A DNA stretch of 64,000 nt from Loigolactobacillus coryniformis subsp. coryniformis KCTC 3167 = DSM 20001 (lineage in GTDB: Bacteria > Bacillota > Bacilli > Lactobacillales > Lactobacillaceae): NCBI RefSeq assembly GCF_002706425.1, contig NZ_CP017713.1, positions 248,001 to 312,000 on the forward strand, written 5' to 3'. The notes beneath the pieces are model-generated. The model was given only the letters and a program-made list of their open reading frames with translations, was not told the DNA's origin and did no database searches. Shown here in pieces: positions 1-7,977 of this stretch. Position 1 is the first letter of the stretch. Every line of letters starts with the position of its first letter. Both the position numbers and the translations under genes were made by a program.

Positions 1-176
1 GCATCGCTAACGCCACCGCTAAATTATTGACCGTCGGCATGCCGTACGCGGTTGCGGCGTTTCTAACTTGGTTTAGCGCATCGTTGATTTTTGTGATGAT
101 CAGTGCGATCGCTTTGATCGCCGCTATTGTTGTTTGGTGGTTAGGTCCAGAGACACGGCAAAAAGCGATTCGTTAA
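1..176 (+). CDS. MFS transporter, C-terminal end (partial)
   Basis: An open frame runs into the window from the left and ends with TAA at 174-176. It encodes about 57 residues: a long hydrophobic stretch of one to two membrane helices, then a short polar tail containing GPETR. A tail of this form after the twelfth helix is typical of major facilitator superfamily transporters, many of them for sugars. Substrate cannot be told from this fragment. The neighbouring ROK sugar kinase is on the other strand and shares only the terminator with it. Confidence 0.6.
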   Translation, partial: IANATAKLLTVGMPYAVAAFLTWFSASLIFVMISAIALIAAIVVWWLGPETRQKAIR

Positions 177-185
177 GTTGAAAAA

Positions 186-223
186 GGCACTATTTCCGAT
201 TGATTGGAAGTAGTGCCTTTTTT
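186..223. terminator. Bidirectional terminator between MFS and ROK genes
   Basis: A 12-bp stem (GGCACTATTTCC pairing with GGAAGTAGTGCC) has A residues on one side and a T run on the other. It lies between two convergent genes and can stop both. Confidence 0.8.
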
Positions 224-1086
224 CAGCGTTGTTGCCAATAATTCACCGCCGCCCCACGTAAGTTGGCTTCAGCACGGAACTGGCACAAACGGACGTCAGG
301 GCGCACGGTGGCGATTGAAACTTGATTCATGATCTGATCGACTGCCTTCTCAATGCCAGGTAACAGCGCTGGATTGGCGGAGATACCACCGCCTATAACG
401 AAGCATTGTGGATCGATACTGTATTGTAGATTAAAAATCGTTTTGGCTAGTACGTGGTAGAGCTGTTGTAATGCTTGTTGCGCGTCTTTGTCACCGGTGC
501 CCGCCAGATCAAAAATTTCCTGACCAGTTAGTGTTGTGTGGTGGCTTTGATTGTAGTATTGCGCCATTTTAACGGCGGTACCGGCTTCACTAACCGTGGC
601 GGTGTCCGTTGTTAGCATATAACCGAATTCGCCACCTAGCAAATGTTGTCCGTGGCGGACTTGACCGTTAATGATAATAGCACCACCAACACCAGTGCCG
701 ATGACCAAAAAGACGACATCTTGCAGACCTTGCGCGATACCGGCTGTAACTTCGGCAAGGGCGGCACAGTTTGCATCGTTTTCGATAGCGACGGGCAGAC
801 CAAAGCGCTGCTCAAGTTCGGGCACAATTTTGAAGTTGTGAATATAGGAGATGGCGCTGGCTCCACGGATAATGCCGGCCGGCTGATCAACTGCGCCTGG
901 AGAGCTGATACCAATGCCGGTTAAATCAAATTGCTGCCGCATTTGTTGTACCCATTGAGTGAGTAGCATGTAAAAATCAGCCAAATTATCTGGTGTTGGC
1001 TGGCTAGATTTAGCTATAATTTGTTGTTCCTGCCAAATACCTAATTTAATAGTGGTACCACCGATGTCGATCAAGCCTAAAGCCAT
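223..1086 (-). CDS. ROK family sugar kinase (glucokinase-like)
   Basis: This is a ROK-family kinase that phosphorylates a hexose with ATP in the cytoplasm. The N-terminal phosphate-binding loop (LGLIDIGGTTIKLG) and the internal GTGVGGAII and GGGIS glycine motifs are clear, and the length of about 287 residues is normal. I start at the ATG at 1086, preceded by AAGGGGTG, rather than at a GTG three codons upstream. The canonical ROK zinc-binding CxCGxxGC cysteine cluster is not visible, so this belongs to the zinc-free branch seen in many lactobacilli. A cre-like site lies just upstream. The exact sugar (glucose, fructose or N-acetylmannosamine) cannot be told. Confidence 0.85.
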   Translation of the reverse strand: MALGLIDIGGTTIKLGIWQEQQIIAKSSQPTPDNLADFYMLLTQWVQQMRQQFDLTGIGISSPGAVDQPAGIIRGASAISYIHNFKIVPELEQRFGLPVAIENDANCAALAEVTAGIAQGLQDVVFLVIGTGVGGAIIINGQVRHGQHLLGGEFGYMLTTDTATVSEAGTAVKMAQYYNQSHHTTLTGQEIFDLAGTGDKDAQQALQQLYHVLAKTIFNLQYSIDPQCFVIGGGISANPALLPGIEKAVDQIMNQVSIATVRPDVRLCQFRAEANLRGAAVNYWQQR

Positions 1087-1104
1087 TATGAACACCCCTT
1101 ATTA

Positions 1105-1118
1105 TTAGAACGTTTTCA
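1105..1118 (-). promoter_or_regulatory. Candidate cre (CcpA) site upstream of the ROK kinase
   Basis: On the minus strand the sequence TGAAAACGTTCTAA matches 13 of 14 positions of the cre consensus TGWAANCGNTNWCA. It lies about 20 bp ahead of the kinase start, where CcpA would block transcription. Carbon catabolite control of a sugar kinase is expected, but this is inferred from the motif. Confidence 0.6.
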
Positions 1119-1151
1119 TTAATTATACCTTAATCTATTATCCCAAGAATC

Positions 1152-1193
1152 AAAAAAACGCCGTTTCTGTTCAATTTAAACAGAAGCGGCGTT
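1152..1193 (-). terminator. Terminator of the iron ABC importer operon
   Basis: AACGCCG-TTTCTGTT pairs with AACAGAA-CGGCGTT, followed on the minus strand by seven T residues. It sits directly after the binding-protein stop codon. Confidence 0.8.
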
Positions 1194-1201
1194 ACTTATT
1201 T

Positions 1202-2131
1202 CTACTTATCTGCTTTGATCAGCGCATCAGTCACGATTTTCAACTGTGCGCGCGTTGCGTATGGATCATAGTAGTACATTTTATTAAATGGCAACTCGAT
1301 GACTCGGTTGGCTTTGACGGCAGCCAATGATTTCCAAATTGGGTTTTTCTTCATCGCTACTAACACTGGATCCTTCTGCCCCTTAGTACTGGATGTGGTA
1401 ACGAACATATAATGGGCTTGGTATTTAGGCAAGGATTCAACGGATATTTCTTTGAATCCAGCACCGGAATCAACTTTTTGCAATGGTTTGGATAGTTTGA
1501 AGCCTAGTGCCAGCATTGCTTGGGCGCCACGACTAAAGCCAGAGCCATAAGCGTAGAGCTTGTTACTTTGCATCTCATAAACACCAAACGTACTCTTACG
1601 GCTGATCTTCGCCGCATTTAACCGCTTGATCTGCTTTTTCGCTGCGGTGTTGAAGGATTTTTTGAAGGCTTTGGCTTGTTTAGGCCGATTTAATAACTTC
1701 GCAAAATAGTTCATTGAGCTGGTGAATTGCTGCGTTTTTTGATAAGGAATTTGCACGGTTGGGGCAATTTTTTCCATTTTCTTAGTGTCGCTTTCGTTAT
1801 TAGTGATGATCAAATCAGGCTTTAGTTTCAAAACAGCTTCGGCGCTCATCGGTGTGCCGACATCGGTCATACTTTTGATCTTAGCTTGATCTAAGTAAGG
1901 ATTGGCCATCTCTAACTTTGTTGAACCAACCACATTAACGCCTAATGCCATCACTTGACCTAAATAAAGGCCAGCAACAACGCGTTTAGGATGGTTAGGG
2001 ACTTGAATCGTCCCGTTGGCCGCTTTAAAAGCGTGTGTGTCCGCAGCCACAACTGGACGTGGTAAAAAGATAACAAGTAAAGCGAATGCAGCCAGCAAAA
2101 CACTGACAAAACGCTGGAATTTCTTTGACAT
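1202..2131 (-). CDS. Iron-complex ABC transporter substrate-binding protein
   Basis: This is the extracytoplasmic binding protein of a FecCD/BtuC-type importer for siderophore, citrate-iron, heme or cobalamin. The start at 2131 follows AGGGAGAC. Residues 1-30 form a signal peptide (KKFQRF, hydrophobic core, then PVVAADTH). The mature part carries the periplasmic-binding fold of this class (HPKRVVAGLYLGQVMALG; KPDLIITNN). Unusually for a Gram-positive binding protein there is no lipobox cysteine, so the AxA-like site suggests signal peptidase I cleavage or an uncleaved anchor. It is the last gene of the operon, 55 bp after the second permease. Ligand unknown. Confidence 0.85.
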   Translation of the reverse strand: MSKKFQRFVSVLLAAFALLVIFLPRPVVAADTHAFKAANGTIQVPNHPKRVVAGLYLGQVMALGVNVVGSTKLEMANPYLDQAKIKSMTDVGTPMSAEAVLKLKPDLIITNNESDTKKMEKIAPTVQIPYQKTQQFTSSMNYFAKLLNRPKQAKAFKKSFNTAAKKQIKRLNAAKISRKSTFGVYEMQSNKLYAYGSGFSRGAQAMLALGFKLSKPLQKVDSGAGFKEISVESLPKYQAHYMFVTTSSTKGQKDPVLVAMKKNPIWKSLAAVKANRVIELPFNKMYYYDPYATRAQLKIVTDALIKADK

Positions 2132-2186
2132 AATAAAGTCTCCCTCTATTTCTGTAGAAAAATGCCACAAGCAATATGGCTAAAAT

Positions 2187-3188
2187 TTAGATTGTTTCCC
2201 GATCGGACTGGTGTAGCAATAAATAAATGAAGTATGGCATGGTGATGACTGCCACGACCAATCCTACTGGTAACTGACTTGGTGCAAAAATATTTTCTGC
2301 CACGACTGCCGCGAACAAGATCAAGTTGACCCCGACTAATGCTGTAACCGGTAAATAAAAGCGGCCGTGATTGCCGACTAAGCGGCGGGCAATATGTGGT
2401 GCCATTAAGCCGACAAAACTGATCGCGCCACCACCAGCAACGGCCAAACCGGCTAATAAAACGGCTAGCAGTAGTAACACTTGCCGCTTACCAGCGACGC
2501 CTAAGCCTAACCCGCTGGCAGCTTGCTGACCTAATGTCAACAGGTCGCTGGCCCATAAACCGCGTATAGTCAGGGGTAACAGGATCAGCAGACCAATACT
2601 TAGCACGGCAATGTAGGACCAATCTTGGTTCCAAAAATCGCCGCTGATCCAGACGATCAGTTTATCGAAATCAAACTGATTTAATTGCAGCTCAATTAAT
2701 AGAATGATGCCGTTTAATAAAGTTCCACTGGCGATCCCTAACAATAAAAGTTGTAAGGGTTGCTGCAAGCGTCGTTGAACGAAAACAATACAAGCACCCA
2801 CTAAGCTACCTAAAACGGCAAATAGCGGCAGACCGTAAGTTTGACTGAGCGGAATATGTAAATTACTGATCGCCAGAAAAGTTACCGCGCCTAAGCTGGC
2901 TCCAGAATTGATCCCCATAATACTAGTGTCGGCCAACGGATTTTCGGTTACCAGTTGCAAGATCGCACCACTTAAACTTAGACAGATGCCGCAGATCAAG
3001 CTGAGTGCGATCTGCGGTAGACGAAATTGTAATAGAACTAAATCGGCTTGTGCGCTGCCATGGCCGGTAAGGACTTGGCCGATTTCAGACCAAGTCAGGT
3101 GAATGCTGCCGTGGGTCAGCTGGAAAATAACTAAACCGATAAATAATAGGCTGAACGAGGCGCAAGTAATGCGAAATCGCTTTTTCAT
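2187..3188 (-). CDS. FecCD-family iron ABC permease (second)
   Basis: This 333-residue polytopic protein of the BtuC/FecD/FhuG family forms half of the membrane channel. Family landmarks are the region LVTENPLADTSIMGINSGASLGAV near residues 80-105 and the C-terminal GLMAPHIARRLVGNHGRFYLP (around 265-285), the EAA-like loop that contacts the ATPase. The start overlaps the stop of the preceding permease by 4 nt (ATGA), which shows translational coupling. Together with the next gene upstream it makes a heterodimeric pore for an iron-siderophore-type ligand. Confidence 0.9.
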   Translation of the reverse strand: MKKRFRITCASFSLLFIGLVIFQLTHGSIHLTWSEIGQVLTGHGSAQADLVLLQFRLPQIALSLICGICLSLSGAILQLVTENPLADTSIMGINSGASLGAVTFLAISNLHIPLSQTYGLPLFAVLGSLVGACIVFVQRRLQQPLQLLLLGIASGTLLNGIILLIELQLNQFDFDKLIVWISGDFWNQDWSYIAVLSIGLLILLPLTIRGLWASDLLTLGQQAASGLGLGVAGKRQVLLLLAVLLAGLAVAGGGAISFVGLMAPHIARRLVGNHGRFYLPVTALVGVNLILFAAVVAENIFAPSQLPVGLVVAVITMPYFIYLLLHQSDRETI

Positions 3189-4165
3189 GTTGTCAGCGCC
3201 CCCTGTTTACGCCAGAGAAAGGCGAATAAGAATAGGCCACCGAGAATTGCGCTTAAGGCGCCTAAGGGTAGTTCAAACGGTGGGCGCGCTGATTTCGCCA
3301 GCGCATCACCGAAACTGAGAAAGGCGCCACCGGCCAGCAATACTTGACCGACAGTTTGTTTAAAGCGATGACCGCTAAGAATGGCGATACATTGCGGGAT
3401 GCCTAAGCCGACGAAGGCGATGTTACCGGCTACCGCGACACAGCCACCAGCCGCTAATACGATCATCAGGGAAGCTAAAATACGGGTGCCATTGCGTTTG
3501 CTACCAAGGCTTTGGGCTAGTTGATCATTTAAAGTTAAGATCGTCAGCGAATCACGCAGATAAAATATCACGACTAATAACACTAATAAAATCACGGCCA
3601 GCAACCAGACTGAATCATAGGTGATCCCAGAGAAACCGCCAACCAATAAAGTGCGGTACTGGGCGGTGGTTTGGGTCAGCAAACTGACGGCATAAGCCAC
3701 ACTAACTAAAAAGCCAGAAAAAATACTGCCACCGAGAATCAAGCGCAGTGGCTGCATACCGTTACGGGTCATCGATAACCCCAGTACGACACAAAAGGCG
3801 ATCAATGCGCCAAATAAGGCGAGCCCAAAGCGGGCACCGATGGTAAAGGGGATTCCCAGCACAGTACCGACAATTAAAGCTAAGTTAGCGCCACTGTTGA
3901 CCCCAAGAATGGCTGGATCGGCGATTGGGTTACGCGAAATCGTTTGGAGCAGTTGGCCTGCTACCGCGAGTTCTGCACCGACTAGTACGCTAGTGATTGC
4001 TCGCGGTAAACGCACTGATAAAATCGTTTGTGTTTGTAAGCCGGCTTTAGGGTGGACCAAGGTCAATGGGCTGAACCAAGTCGGGCCGCTACAAAGATTA
4101 ATAATGAAGCCACCAATCAGTAAAATAATCAAAATAAGATAAATTTGCCGTGTCCGTTGTGTCAT
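3185..4165 (-). CDS. FecCD-family iron ABC permease (first)
   Basis: This 326-residue FecCD-type permease carries the family motif ISRNPIADPAILGVNSGANLAL around residues 75-97 and the ATPase-contact loop VGLGIPQCIAILSG near the C terminus. The usual PH of that loop (APH) is altered to PQ here. Its start overlaps the ATPase stop by 4 nt, and its own stop overlaps the second permease start, so the three genes are translationally linked. Role: half of the transmembrane channel of the iron-complex importer. Confidence 0.9.
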   Translation of the reverse strand: MTQRTRQIYLILIILLIGGFIINLCSGPTWFSPLTLVHPKAGLQTQTILSVRLPRAITSVLVGAELAVAGQLLQTISRNPIADPAILGVNSGANLALIVGTVLGIPFTIGARFGLALFGALIAFCVVLGLSMTRNGMQPLRLILGGSIFSGFLVSVAYAVSLLTQTTAQYRTLLVGGFSGITYDSVWLLAVILLVLLVVIFYLRDSLTILTLNDQLAQSLGSKRNGTRILASLMIVLAAGGCVAVAGNIAFVGLGIPQCIAILSGHRFKQTVGQVLLAGGAFLSFGDALAKSARPPFELPLGALSAILGGLFLFAFLWRKQGALTT

Positions 4166-4977
4166 TGTCGCGCCCCCGCAGGCGCTGCCAAAGGATCAAA
4201 GGTATCATAACTTGTGATCATTGGACAGTGTAATCGGGGTTCAGCCGCCACCGTTGCGTCGATCTGAAAGACTTTAGCTAACATGCGTGAGGTGAAAATT
4301 TGATCGGGCCGACCTTGGTACATAACTTGGCCGGCTTTCAAGCAGACCAAAAAATCGCAAAAGCGAGCCGCTTGATTTAAATCGTGGAGTACGATAATAA
4401 TCGTTTTGTGTTGCGTCTGATTAAGTTGCTGCAGTAATTTCAAAATTTCTAACTGGTGGGTCAGATCGAGATAAGTGGTGGGCTCATCTAATAGTAGAAT
4501 GTCGCTATTTTGGGCTAACGTCATTGCGATAAAGGCGCGCTGCCGCTGCCCGCCAGAGAGATTGGACAGCCGCCATTTAGCCAAGCCCTCAAGATTAGCG
4601 GCGATAAGCGCTTGTTTGATTGCTGCTTCGTCTTCGGCCTGCAGACCGTGTAATGGTTTTTGGTAAGCAAAACGGCCATAAGCGACTAAATCGCGTACCA
4701 ACGTGTCTTCTGGAGCTTGCGGATTTTGCGGCAGACTGGCGATATTTTGTGCTCGTAATTTTGGTCGGTAATCGGTGAGTGGTTTGCCGTTTAAAACTAC
4801 GGTACCCGCAGCAGGTTGCCGAAAACCGGAAAGTACATTAAGCAAGGTTGATTTGCCACTGCCATTGGGGCCAATTAGTCCAATGATCTGGTGGTCCGGA
4901 AATTTTATATTTAAATGCTCGATGATCATATGATTCGGATAACCGATGCATAAGTCGTGCCCTTCAAGTTGCGTCAT
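4162..4977 (-). CDS. Iron-complex ABC transporter ATP-binding protein
   Basis: This FepC/FhuC-type ATPase energises the two FecCD permeases. Walker A (GPNGSGKST), the ABC signature LSGGQRQR, Walker B (ILLLDEPT) and the H-loop (IVLHDLNQA) are all in order. I start at the ATG at 4977, preceded by AGGAGGGA. A longer frame beginning 16 codons upstream has no ribosome site and adds residues not found in the family. It is the first gene of the operon ATPase-permease-permease-binding protein. The cytoplasmic C-terminal tail is rich in Pro and Ala and not diagnostic. Confidence 0.92.
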   Translation of the reverse strand: MTQLEGHDLCIGYPNHMIIEHLNIKFPDHQIIGLIGPNGSGKSTLLNVLSGFRQPAAGTVVLNGKPLTDYRPKLRAQNIASLPQNPQAPEDTLVRDLVAYGRFAYQKPLHGLQAEDEAAIKQALIAANLEGLAKWRLSNLSGGQRQRAFIAMTLAQNSDILLLDEPTTYLDLTHQLEILKLLQQLNQTQHKTIIIVLHDLNQAARFCDFLVCLKAGQVMYQGRPDQIFTSRMLAKVFQIDATVAAEPRLHCPMITSYDTFDPLAAPAGARQ

Positions 4978-5439
4978 AGGACGTTCCCTCCTTATTTTAG
5001 ATTGAGGTGAGAATACACTGATCAATTTTAGTTGCTGTTCTGGTGCTCGTTTTTGAAGCTTATTCTCTAAACAACGCAGCGGTAGTTACCGCAGAAAGTA
5101 TAATTCCAGTCTAACGAAAAAGCGCTTCATTTTAAACGAGAATAGGAAGACTTTTAGATAATGATGAGCTAAATTAGTTTAAGATTAAGAATTGATTAAA
5201 ATGCATCTGTTTAGCTATTCATTTTAGCAGAAGAAACGGCGGCTGGCTAGGCTAAATGAAAAAAGTTCTCAATTAGAATAAGGATTAAATAATTCTTATT
5301 CATCCTCAGAGGCTTTTCACTTTTACCGCTATCTGCTATGCTAATGAACAGGAAATTAGTGGCAACCAAGCTGGTCATGGCTGAAGCTGGTCCTGAGTTG
5401 CGGCAACGTTAAAAAAAGAACGAGATCGGAGTAGATACA
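4978..5439. other. Divergent intergenic region with possible iron-control elements
   Basis: This 462-bp gap has no credible gene. It holds a perfect GCGGTA-GT-TACCGC hairpin (5078-5091) and a minus-strand TATACT -10 candidate (5097-5102) for the iron operon. GATAATGAT, identical to one half of a Fur box, lies at 5157-5165. An inverted repeat GAATAAG-12-CTTATTC lies at 5276-5301. A plus-strand promoter candidate TTTTCA-17-TATGCT (5314-5342) would serve the small gene at 5440. The regulator is not identified. Confidence 0.35.
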
Positions 5440-5685
5440 ATGGTAGAAAAGAAAACGCTCGCTGATTATGAAGTCGATATTCCAAAGGTAAGTGAGTTAC
5501 TAAGCGATACACCAGCAACTAAAAAGTTCTTTGACGAATTAACGCCGGGTTACCAGCGGGAATGGGCACGTTATGTTTTTGGCGCCAAGGCTGAGGCAAC
5601 TAAGCAACGCCATATTGACGACATGCGCATGATCCTAGATGCTGGCTATAAATCAAAACGCGGCTACGGTCAGCGAGCTAAATAA
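5440..5685 (+). CDS. YdeI/OmpD-associated-family small protein
   Basis: An 81-residue soluble protein that resembles the C-terminal domain of the YdeI/OmdA family: FFDELTPGYQREWARYVFGAK, then KQRHIDDMRMILDAGYKSKRG. This helical module normally follows a DUF1801-like or DUF1905 domain and is found alone in many Firmicutes. Biochemical function is not established. It is monocistronic, with a weak GATCGGAG ribosome site and its own terminator. No membrane segment or signal peptide. Confidence 0.7.
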   Translation: MVEKKTLADYEVDIPKVSELLSDTPATKKFFDELTPGYQREWARYVFGAKAEATKQRHIDDMRMILDAGYKSKRGYGQRAK

Positions 5686-5693
5686 TTATCCAA

Positions 5694-5723
5694 AACGAGT
5701 TGGCAAATGCTGGCTCGTTTTTT
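5694..5723 (+). terminator. Terminator after the YdeI-like gene
   Basis: AACGAG pairs with CTCGTT across a 14-nt loop that contains a short inner stem, followed by a T run. Confidence 0.65.
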
Positions 5724-5746
5724 GTTTTAAAGTATGCCAGGCCTAA

Positions 5747-6121
5747 ATGATGGGCCAAATAGTTGGCGATACTAGACTAATACAGATGTGGTGCACCGTA
5801 GATAGTACTAATGGTGGGACACTCGATGGACCTTTAGGGAAAACATTCACTGCAGCGTTTAATTCTGACAGCTCAGCAACTGATTATACGGTGCCGGACA
5901 TAACCACAAAAGATGAAATTGGTATCGATGTGTTCGTCAAATATGACGGCATCACGCCTGATTTACCGGTCACCAGTTCTGCTGATCATTTATGGATGTT
6001 GATCGTTACGACGTTAGTCTTAGTTAGTGGTAGTGTTACTTCAATCATCCGCACTAAACGTCGTCGTGAGCAAAATATTGCTGAATTAAAAAATTGCTTA
6101 AATAAGCAAGACCTAATTTGA
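5747..6121 (+). pseudogene. Remnant of a cell-wall-anchored surface protein (C-terminal end)
   Basis: A 124-residue frame without a ribosome site begins directly after an in-frame stop. Its first 80 residues are Thr/Asp/Ser-rich like a surface-protein repeat. Then come LPVTS, a hydrophobic helix (about 20 residues) and a basic tail (RTKRRREQ). This is the plan of a sortase sorting signal, with the LPxTG glycine changed to serine. No signal peptide or larger N-terminal part is present upstream, so it looks like the surviving 3' end of a lost gene. A small expressed membrane protein is the alternative. Confidence 0.45.
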
Positions 6122-6215
6122 GTAGTTCAAATGTTTAAACAATGATGCGAAATGAAATCAGTAGCGCTGTTTTTGCTTCTAGCTTTAATTCTAAGATTTA
6201 ATGAATTAGAACAAA

Positions 6216-6262
6216 AAAGGCAGTCAACCCGAAAAATAGTTCTCAGATTGGCTGCTTTTGTT
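6216..6262. terminator. Hairpin between the surface-protein remnant and the DUF2075 gene
   Basis: GGCAGTCAA pairs (with G-U wobbles) with TTGGCTGCT, with an A run before and a T run after it. It could stop transcription from either side of this convergent junction. Confidence 0.45.
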
Positions 6263-6308
6263 GTTTAATTAGGATTGACGCTTTTTTCTACATAGTAAAT
6301 TTAAGCAA

Positions 6309-7505
6309 TTACAGTGCCAACAATTGTGCGCGCAACTGTGGATCAGTGGCATAAAGGTACAAGCCGTAGCGGCCGCGTTGCAATAAAACGTTGATCGAAT
6401 TAAGAATGATTTGCTGTTTGACTTGTAAAGCTTGTTGCGCGGTGAGATCAGCGCGGCGTTTAAAGGCTTCGTGGTCTTGGTATTTATCGGGTAATAATTT
6501 TAGTCGGTTGGTTGTGGCGTCATAAGTGACTGATGGACCCAAAATAACACCAACATAGTTAAGGTCAAAGCCTTGAACCGTATAGATTGAGCCGACTTCA
6601 TTTAAGGTTTCCGGGCGCTCTGCCCAAGTGATATTTGGGTCCATGTTCTTATCCCAAGGCAACTGAAAACCTGGCGCGGTCACGTAATAGGTCTGGCCAT
6701 CGAGCTTGTAAGGAAAGTCGGCTGTGGCGACGAGCCGCGAAAGGCCATATTCGTGATCACGTTGGCGCAACTGCTGGTACATTTGACTGGCATCAGCGAA
6801 GATCCGTAAATCAAAACTAGGATCAGTTGGTCGTGGCAATAGTTGACCTTGTGTGCCTAATGCAGTTAACCACTGTTGTGTTGTTGGTTGGGCGCACACG
6901 CGGAATTGTTGTGTTAAATGAAAAATTTCGTGGGGCTGTTCAGCTAATAATGTCGCTAATTTAGTCTGATCCCAGTAGCTTTTTATTTTTAAAACTTGGT
7001 GGGTGTCGAAAACTAAAATAACAACGCGGCTATGTTTGCAGATCTCGGTCAGTTGATTTTCCTGATTAAAACGATTGTAGCGGTCGCTTTTAGTCAACAA
7101 TAAGTGGGCTTCATCAACTAAAGCAATGTCCGCGTGCGTCGCATGTTTGGTCATTTGGTTGATGAATGGTGTTGGCTTCATAAAGTCCTTTTTACGCAAA
7201 TTTGGTTGGTCAGCCGCAATTTGCTTGTAAGTTTTCAGCATTTCGGGATGGTTGACTAACAAATAGTTATTGGTCTGGTAAAAAGGGCTGGCAGCGTCAT
7301 TGCGGGCCTGCTGAAGGCTATTCATTAATGAGTTGAGGACCACACTTTTGCCGGTACCAGCAGCGCCTTCAATCACAAATAAACCTGTTTGCGGTGTAGT
7401 TAACTGCTGAGTGCAAAACTGGAGTACTCGTTGCTTTAGCGCTTGTTGCTGCGCGGATAATTTTGTTTCTGGAGCTAACTTGGTTGTAGCGGTATTTTCT
7501 AGCAA
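6309..7505 (-). CDS. DUF2075 P-loop ATPase/helicase-like protein
   Basis: This 398-residue member of the DUF2075 group is related to superfamily 1 helicases and Schlafen-type ATPases. Walker A is IEGAAGTGKS (about 44-53), Walker B is IALVDEAHLL (about 130), LTQQFR is a motif-III/IV-like stretch, and EVGSIYTVQGFDLNYVGVILG is the helicase motif V/VI region. The start is a TTG at 7505 with AGCAGG upstream. An in-frame stop nearby excludes a much longer protein. It lies 40 bp after the small gene at 7546-7794 with no terminator between, so both should be transcribed from the LexA-boxed promoter. This suggests a DNA-damage role. Partner and substrate unknown. Confidence 0.8.
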   Translation of the reverse strand: MLENTATTKLAPETKLSAQQQALKQRVLQFCTQQLTTPQTGLFVIEGAAGTGKSVVLNSLMNSLQQARNDAASPFYQTNNYLLVNHPEMLKTYKQIAADQPNLRKKDFMKPTPFINQMTKHATHADIALVDEAHLLLTKSDRYNRFNQENQLTEICKHSRVVILVFDTHQVLKIKSYWDQTKLATLLAEQPHEIFHLTQQFRVCAQPTTQQWLTALGTQGQLLPRPTDPSFDLRIFADASQMYQQLRQRDHEYGLSRLVATADFPYKLDGQTYYVTAPGFQLPWDKNMDPNITWAERPETLNEVGSIYTVQGFDLNYVGVILGPSVTYDATTNRLKLLPDKYQDHEAFKRRADLTAQQALQVKQQIILNSINVLLQRGRYGLYLYATDPQLRAQLLAL

Positions 7506-7545
7506 TGAATTCAGCCTGCTTTCTGCGACTCACTCAGCACAGAAT

Positions 7546-7794
7546 CTAGGGAATATAATGATTGATTGCTTTTTGTAAGTTGTGTATATCGAGTAACGTA
7601 ATTTCTGGGAAGATTTTGAACACGAAAGAAGCAAAGGTATCGTGATGATACTTGTAATTCATTTTTCCAATCGTGTAACTAGTGTCGGCCTGCTGGCGGC
7701 GAACTTCAAGATCGTAGCTGGCTTCGGGGTGAAGCACGATATATGTATCGGTAGTGATCGGAATAGCTTCAATATGAGTGTCGGTAATCGGCAT
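7546..7794 (-). CDS. SOS-controlled small protein of unknown function
   Basis: The 82-residue protein begins MPITDTHIEAIPITTDTYIV. I choose the ATG at 7794 (GGAAAGAAG upstream). The longer frame to 7830 would begin inside the -10 element TATGAT of the promoter, so it cannot be on that transcript. There are no membrane segments. A basic middle and aromatic C-terminal half (NYKYHHDTFASFVFKIF) are the only visible features. I do not recognise the family. Small proteins placed like this ahead of SOS genes (YolD type) exist, but the resemblance is positional only. It forms a two-gene operon with the DUF2075 ATPase. Confidence 0.6.
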   Translation of the reverse strand: MPITDTHIEAIPITTDTYIVLHPEASYDLEVRRQQADTSYTIGKMNYKYHHDTFASFVFKIFPEITLLDIHNLQKAINHYIP

Positions 7795-7825
7795 AAGGCT
7801 CAACTTCTTTCCAAGTGATAGCTCC

Positions 7826-7855
7826 ATCATACAAACATACGTTCTGTTTTGTCAA
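7826..7855 (-). promoter_or_regulatory. Promoter with embedded LexA (SOS) box
   Basis: On the minus strand, TTGACA (7855-7850) and TATGAT (7831-7826) are separated by 18 bp. The spacer contains AGAACGTATGTTTG (7845-7832), matching 12 of 14 positions of the Gram-positive LexA consensus CGAACRNRYGTTCG. A repressor here would block polymerase directly. It drives the small gene and DUF2075. Confidence 0.8.
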
Positions 7856-7936
7856 GCTATTTCCACTAAGAATGAGCTAAGTTTCTCGGCGCGTGATTTA
7901 CCCAATATGTCCGTAACCCCATAAGAATCAGTGTAC

Positions 7937-7967
7937 AAAAAAAGCACCAGCATCGCAATGCCAGTGC
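7937..7967 (-). terminator. Terminator of map
   Basis: GCACTGGCAT pairs with ATGCTGGTGC (two wobbles) around a TGCG loop, followed on the minus strand by seven T residues, just after the map stop. Confidence 0.8.
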
Positions 7968-7977
7968 AGCTTAAAAA

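Noticed and set aside
5157-5175. A complete Fur box
   Set aside because: Only GATAATGAT matches; the second half does not.
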